Source: Patella vulgata
Taxonomy: Eukaryota > Mollusca > Gastropoda > Patellidae
DNA length: 64,000 nucleotides
Reading direction: 5' to 3'
Assembly: GCF_932274485.2 (NCBI RefSeq)
Contig: NC_065879.2
Location: 90,205,459-90,269,458, forward strand
Positions 61,274 to 64,000 of this stretch are shown here, one piece after another (the stretch's first letter is position 1; each line of letters opens with the position of its first letter). Below the pieces are notes generated by a model. The model was not told the DNA's origin, searched no databases, and saw only the letters and a list, made by a program, of their open reading frames with translations. The position numbers were made by a program, and so were the translations under genes.

Positions 61274-61293
61274 GTATATATATATATAAATAG
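61274..61293 (+). promoter_or_regulatory. TATA-like tract before virus-like ORF 2
   Basis: An alternating TA run ending TATATAAATAG lies 34-50 bases before the ORF 2 ATG. It may be a TATA box or a plain TA repeat. Confidence 0.35.
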
Positions 61294-61326
61294 ATGCCTA
61301 ACTATTGAGTTATCATACGAAACAAC

Positions 61327-62310
61327 ATGGCTTCACCCAAGATATCAGATGTTTCAGTCGGTTTGACATTGAGTTTAGGGGACAATGATAATACAACCCC
61401 TGAAATATTACTGAAGGCTGGTTATTTAGGGTTGAAGCGTAAAATGGTTTTTAAGATGACATTAAAAGAATGGAGTCGGGTTGTTGATCGTTTCAAAAGA
61501 TATTTATCCTGTACAAAACCTACCAAATTTGCCATCAACAGTGAGTTAAGCTGTGAACTGGGAACCGCCCGCCAAATGGTTCTGGAGAGAAAAAATGGTA
61601 GACAATTGGTGATACCCGAAAAAACCTTTTCCGACCTAACAGGCGTGTCTCGAGTTACAAGATCGTTCAAGCGCGGCCGTTATCATGTGTATGGTTGTTC
61701 GCCTGCCAAGTCGGGTCTCGGGGTAAAGGATTGGAGTTTGTTAAAATCTGGACAGACGTGGCACAATACTCCAGAGGATTGTGTTTCTGCAGCAAACAAT
61801 GAAGGATGGGACCAGCCTGATTGCTACAGCACGGAAGTACGCGTAGAAGGGGTCTACGCCGAAAATCAACTCATTTTCCACGAGGATCTTGTAGATGCGG
61901 AGGAACACGTTACACACCTAGTACCGTGCACCATGTGCTCAAAACCTATGCATGTCAATGACGATCATTACTGTCCTGCCGAAAATATACGTACGTTAGT
62001 TGTGCAAATATTGGGAGACATGATCAACACGGAGATTTCAAAAAGTGTAACCGGTTGCTGTGAAGGCTGTCTCAATGGTCGTGGAGGGCAGCTTGAACAT
62101 ACATGTCTAGGGATCGACTATTGGTTCGATGAAATCAACTTTGTGGACTTGTACTTCGAATCCTGTTTTCTAGAGTTGAACAAAGATCGTTTTTTACAGA
62201 TAGCACGATTCGTCCCAGAGATTCGCGATCAGAGCGAAGAGTTGTTTCTACACGCAACGTTGTATTGGAAACCTCAAATCCTAGAATGTGTTCACACGTT
62301 GACTAAATAA
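61327..62310 (+). CDS. Virus-like element ORF 2: Cys-rich protein with PC4-like N terminus
   Basis: 327 residues. Residues about 28-60 (ILLKAGYLGLKRKMVFKMTL then KEWSRVVDRFKRYL) resemble the strand-turn-helix of ORF 1, so a PC4-like N-terminal unit is possible. The C-terminal half has two Cys/His clusters, PCTMCSKPMHVNDDHYCP at about 201-218 and GCCEGCLNGRGGQLEHTCLG at about 240-259, likely zinc sites. From memory, GCxGC...H.C proteins of this type recur as uncharacterised genes in invertebrate virus-like clusters. Role unknown. Its own AT-rich TATA-like tract is at 61,275-61,293, and AATAAA at 62,388 may end its transcript. The frame looks whole. Confidence 0.7.
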   Translation: MASPKISDVSVGLTLSLGDNDNTTPEILLKAGYLGLKRKMVFKMTLKEWSRVVDRFKRYLSCTKPTKFAINSELSCELGTARQMVLERKNGRQLVIPEKTFSDLTGVSRVTRSFKRGRYHVYGCSPAKSGLGVKDWSLLKSGQTWHNTPEDCVSAANNEGWDQPDCYSTEVRVEGVYAENQLIFHEDLVDAEEHVTHLVPCTMCSKPMHVNDDHYCPAENIRTLVVQILGDMINTEISKSVTGCCEGCLNGRGGQLEHTCLGIDYWFDEINFVDLYFESCFLELNKDRFLQIARFVPEIRDQSEELFLHATLYWKPQILECVHTLTK

Positions 62311-62410
62311 CTTTTTTTTTTTTTTTTTTTTTTTTTTTATGATTATAATTTTCATTTTCTATATGTATTACATTTGTACTTTGATATAATAAAAGATTAA
62401 ACATTTTTAA
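62311..62410 (+). other. Poly-T tract and AATAAA between virus-like ORFs 2 and 3
   Basis: About 28 T in a row follow the ORF 2 stop, then AATAAA at 62,388-62,393 and ATG of ORF 3 at 62,411. The AT-rich block could serve both as the 3' end of ORF 2 and as the promoter of ORF 3. Confidence 0.4.
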
Positions 62411-63058
62411 ATGGAATTAGTTATTTTTACCCCGGCTAACGAAATGGATGTAAGGCTAAAGACCCCATTTACATGTATGATATCAGGGCCCACACAATCG
62501 GGTAAGAGTCAATTGGTCAGGCGCTTGATTCTAGAACTACCACAAGTTGTCGATCAACCCATAGATCGTATCGTGTGGTGTTACGGTGTTTGGCAACCTT
62601 TGTACGAAGAATTAGCGGGTATCGTAGAATTTGTCGAAGGGTTATCCTCTAGTCTAAACCCCAGGGAAAGAACACTATTGATCATTGATGATTTGATGGA
62701 CGAGACAACGGACAAAGTATCAAAACTCTTTACCCGTGGAAGTCACCACGAAAATACTTCCGTCATTTATATTGTTCAAAATCTGTTTCATAAAGGTAAA
62801 CATCACAGGACGATCAGTCTCAATGTCCATTACATGATTATATTTAAGAACCCTCGAGACATGTCTGCTATAACGCAATTAGCCAAGCAGATGTACCCAG
62901 GGAAAACTAATTTTGTTCGTGAAAGTTACGAGGACGCTACAAGGAAACCCTATTCGTATTTATTTCTCGATTTGAAGAGTACAACCCCCGACCTTTTGAG
63001 ACTTCGGAGTAGTATTTTCCCTAGGGATAACCCCACGGTGTACGTACCAAAGGTATAA
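62411..63058 (+). CDS. Virus-like element ORF 3: packaging-type ATPase (A32/HerA-FtsK-like)
   Basis: 215 residues. A P-loop GPTQSGKS at residues 25-32 sits after a short strand (FTCMIS), a Walker B-like TLLIIDDLMDE lies near residues 88-98, and a sensor-like strand VIYIVQNLF follows near 117-125. This order and the small size fit the A32-like genome-packaging ATPases of large DNA viruses, Polintons and adintovirus-like elements. It would pump DNA into a capsid; that is inferred from family. ORF 4 follows after 50 bases on the same strand. The frame looks whole. Confidence 0.75.
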   Translation: MELVIFTPANEMDVRLKTPFTCMISGPTQSGKSQLVRRLILELPQVVDQPIDRIVWCYGVWQPLYEELAGIVEFVEGLSSSLNPRERTLLIIDDLMDETTDKVSKLFTRGSHHENTSVIYIVQNLFHKGKHHRTISLNVHYMIIFKNPRDMSAITQLAKQMYPGKTNFVRESYEDATRKPYSYLFLDLKSTTPDLLRLRSSIFPRDNPTVYVPKV

Positions 63059-63108
63059 AAGCAATTGATTTTCGACTGTACCTACACACAGTTGTCCGAA
63101 AATAGATA

Positions 63109-63441
63109 ATGTATGGTCTAGATCGTCACGCCAAGCTATTACAAGCACTCAAGCGGGCCAAACCAAGACAGCGAATACATATTATTAAAAACGCAAGTAA
63201 ACCAGTCATTGACGCATTGTGTGAGTGTTGTCTTAACATCTTGAAAGGGAGAGTTCGACTCTCGGCATACCACAAGAAACGATTGTCGAAACACAAACGT
63301 AGTCTAAGACATTTAGCGGACCGTAAAGTCGCCCTGAAACAGAAGAAAAAAATCCTGCAGAGGGGTGGATTTCTTGGTAGCTTGCTAGCACCTCTGGTAG
63401 GGATTCTAGGGAGTGTGGTACCTAAAATATTCGGGTTGTAA
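63109..63441 (+). CDS. Virus-like element ORF 4: small basic protein with hydrophobic tail
   Basis: 110 residues. Residues 1-90 are rich in Lys/Arg (RVRLSAYHKKRLSKHKRSLR, KVALKQKKKI), and residues 91-110 are Gly/Leu/Val-rich (GGFLGSLLAPLVGILGSVVP). Basic body plus amphipathic tail recalls adenovirus-type core or membrane-lytic peptides (pX/pVI-like) reported for adintovirus-like elements. The stop codon overlaps the ORF 5 start (TAATG at 63,439-63,443), so one transcript may carry both. Function is inferred. Confidence 0.65.
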   Translation: MYGLDRHAKLLQALKRAKPRQRIHIIKNASKPVIDALCECCLNILKGRVRLSAYHKKRLSKHKRSLRHLADRKVALKQKKKILQRGGFLGSLLAPLVGILGSVVPKIFGL

Positions 63442-63692
63442 TGGAATTTACTAAAAAGATGGCTCTAGTACCCGAGAGTTTGCTGGAAAATTTGCAAACA
63501 CCTAAACCCCAGATATTACAGCCACCCTCTGTGAGAAAAGTTTCTGAATTAGACGTCGAAATACGACGCATCCTCGAGGACCCCGAAATGGATGAAAAAT
63601 ATTATCTAAAATACTTAATCATTCAATATTCCATTATTTTGAAAATAAAAACCACACAAAAAATGTTTAGGAAGCAAATTTCTGAGCGTTAA
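63441..63692 (+). CDS. Virus-like element ORF 5: short acidic LVP-motif protein
   Basis: 83 residues starting MEFTKKMALVPESLLENLQT, with LDVEIRRILEDPEMDEKYYL and a Leu/Ile-rich end. The KMxLVPxExL plus E-x-x-x-IL-x-D pattern is one I recall from uncharacterised proteins next to similar ATPases in other invertebrates. No enzyme motif is visible. It overlaps ORF 4 by one base. Confidence 0.55.
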   Translation: MEFTKKMALVPESLLENLQTPKPQILQPPSVRKVSELDVEIRRILEDPEMDEKYYLKYLIIQYSIILKIKTTQKMFRKQISER

Positions 63693-64000
63693 TATCCCTG
63701 TGAATAATATTATCTAAAATACTAAATCATTCGAGTTACCGTATATCCCCAAAACCTGTAAGAAATAAATTAATTGTTAATTATCATCCTAGTTTATACA
63801 TGCAATGTGTTCATTTTAGTGTATTTCATACTTGGTCATTTTTGAGAGTAAATAGCAGTTTTATCAATAATGTTCTCAAATTGCATCAATCACACACCAA
63901 ACGTCAATTGGGATTAGCTTATCAAACGGGGGAAATTTGTTGCAATAAGAAATACCTATATTCGGACATTGATTTACTATAACATTAATACATCAGCAGT
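63693..64000 (+). other. Right-edge tail of the virus-like element
   Basis: Contains a near repeat of the block at about 63,600-63,635 at 63,705-63,740 (AATATTATCTAAAATACT) and a 60-codon frame 63,800-63,982 ending YLYSDIDLL. I do not recognise a product. Confidence 0.3.

Larger units (their letters stand above)
60670..64000 (+). mobile_element. Integrated virus-like element (Polinton/adintovirus-like, class uncertain), open at right edge
   Basis: Five same-strand genes (PC4-like, Cys-rich, packaging ATPase, basic peptide, LVP protein) within 3 kb, each short, intronless and tightly packed, unlike the host genes nearby. ORFs 1-4 look whole, which suggests a recent or still-maintained copy; the part after 63,700 is less clear and may hold one or two breaks. 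No capsid, protease, polymerase or integrase is in the window, and no terminal repeat is seen on the left, so the family is uncertain. It could also be a free-virus-derived insertion of an undescribed group. Confidence 0.65.

Overview
The window is animal genomic DNA, most likely from a lophotrochozoan and probably a gastropod mollusc. The organism call is an inference from intron-rich genes whose encoded peptides match conserved animal proteins and from the dense, low-copy mix of tRNA-derived SINEs, MITEs and minisatellites. All genes recognised are on the + strand.

Layout. (1) 176-16,749: the 3' part of CAND1 (cullin-associated NEDD8-dissociated protein 1), 17 exons with consistent phases, stop at 16,747; the 5' part lies left of the window. 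(2) 16,750-34,200: CAND1 3' UTR, then repeat-rich intergenic DNA with MITEs, SINEs, hairpin elements, a CCATATGG-type array and the 3' fragment of a retroelement. (3) 34,470-36,509: an intronless TPR (IFIT-like) reading frame with one in-frame TAA and a C-terminal segment that may be TIR-like. (4) 36,510-44,400: repeats, including a 780-bp inverted-repeat element. (5) 44,425-54,775: KICS2 (the C12orf66 subunit of KICSTOR, which controls mTORC1), complete in 10 exons. (6) 54,830-60,660: minisatellites, SINEs and largely featureless AT-rich DNA. (7) 60,670 to the right edge: a virus-like gene cluster (double PC4-like protein, Cys-rich zinc protein, packaging-type ATPase, short basic peptide with a hydrophobic tail, short acidic protein), which looks largely whole here and runs off the window.

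Two SINE families dominate. SINE-A has a tRNA-like head, a G-run before it and a (CT)n tail; SINE-B has a different tRNA-like head and an (ATTTC)n tail. Both end in the same GGACGTTAAACCCCATTTC block, which suggests one LINE partner. Non-autonomous DNA elements of at least six kinds are present, several proved by nested insertions with target duplications (hAT-like with an 8-bp duplication, piggyBac-like with TTAA).

The most striking pattern is that short tandem arrays repeatedly start exactly at exon-intron junctions of CAND1 and KICS2: roughly half of the junctions have had the end of the exon or the splice signal copied 2-8 times into the neighbouring intron. I know of no annotation category for this; it resembles the tandem-duplication route proposed for intron gain or splice-site turnover. 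The second most notable items are the virus-like cluster at the right edge and an RFX X-box-like palindrome at the KICS2 5' end that appears to come from a dispersed repeat.
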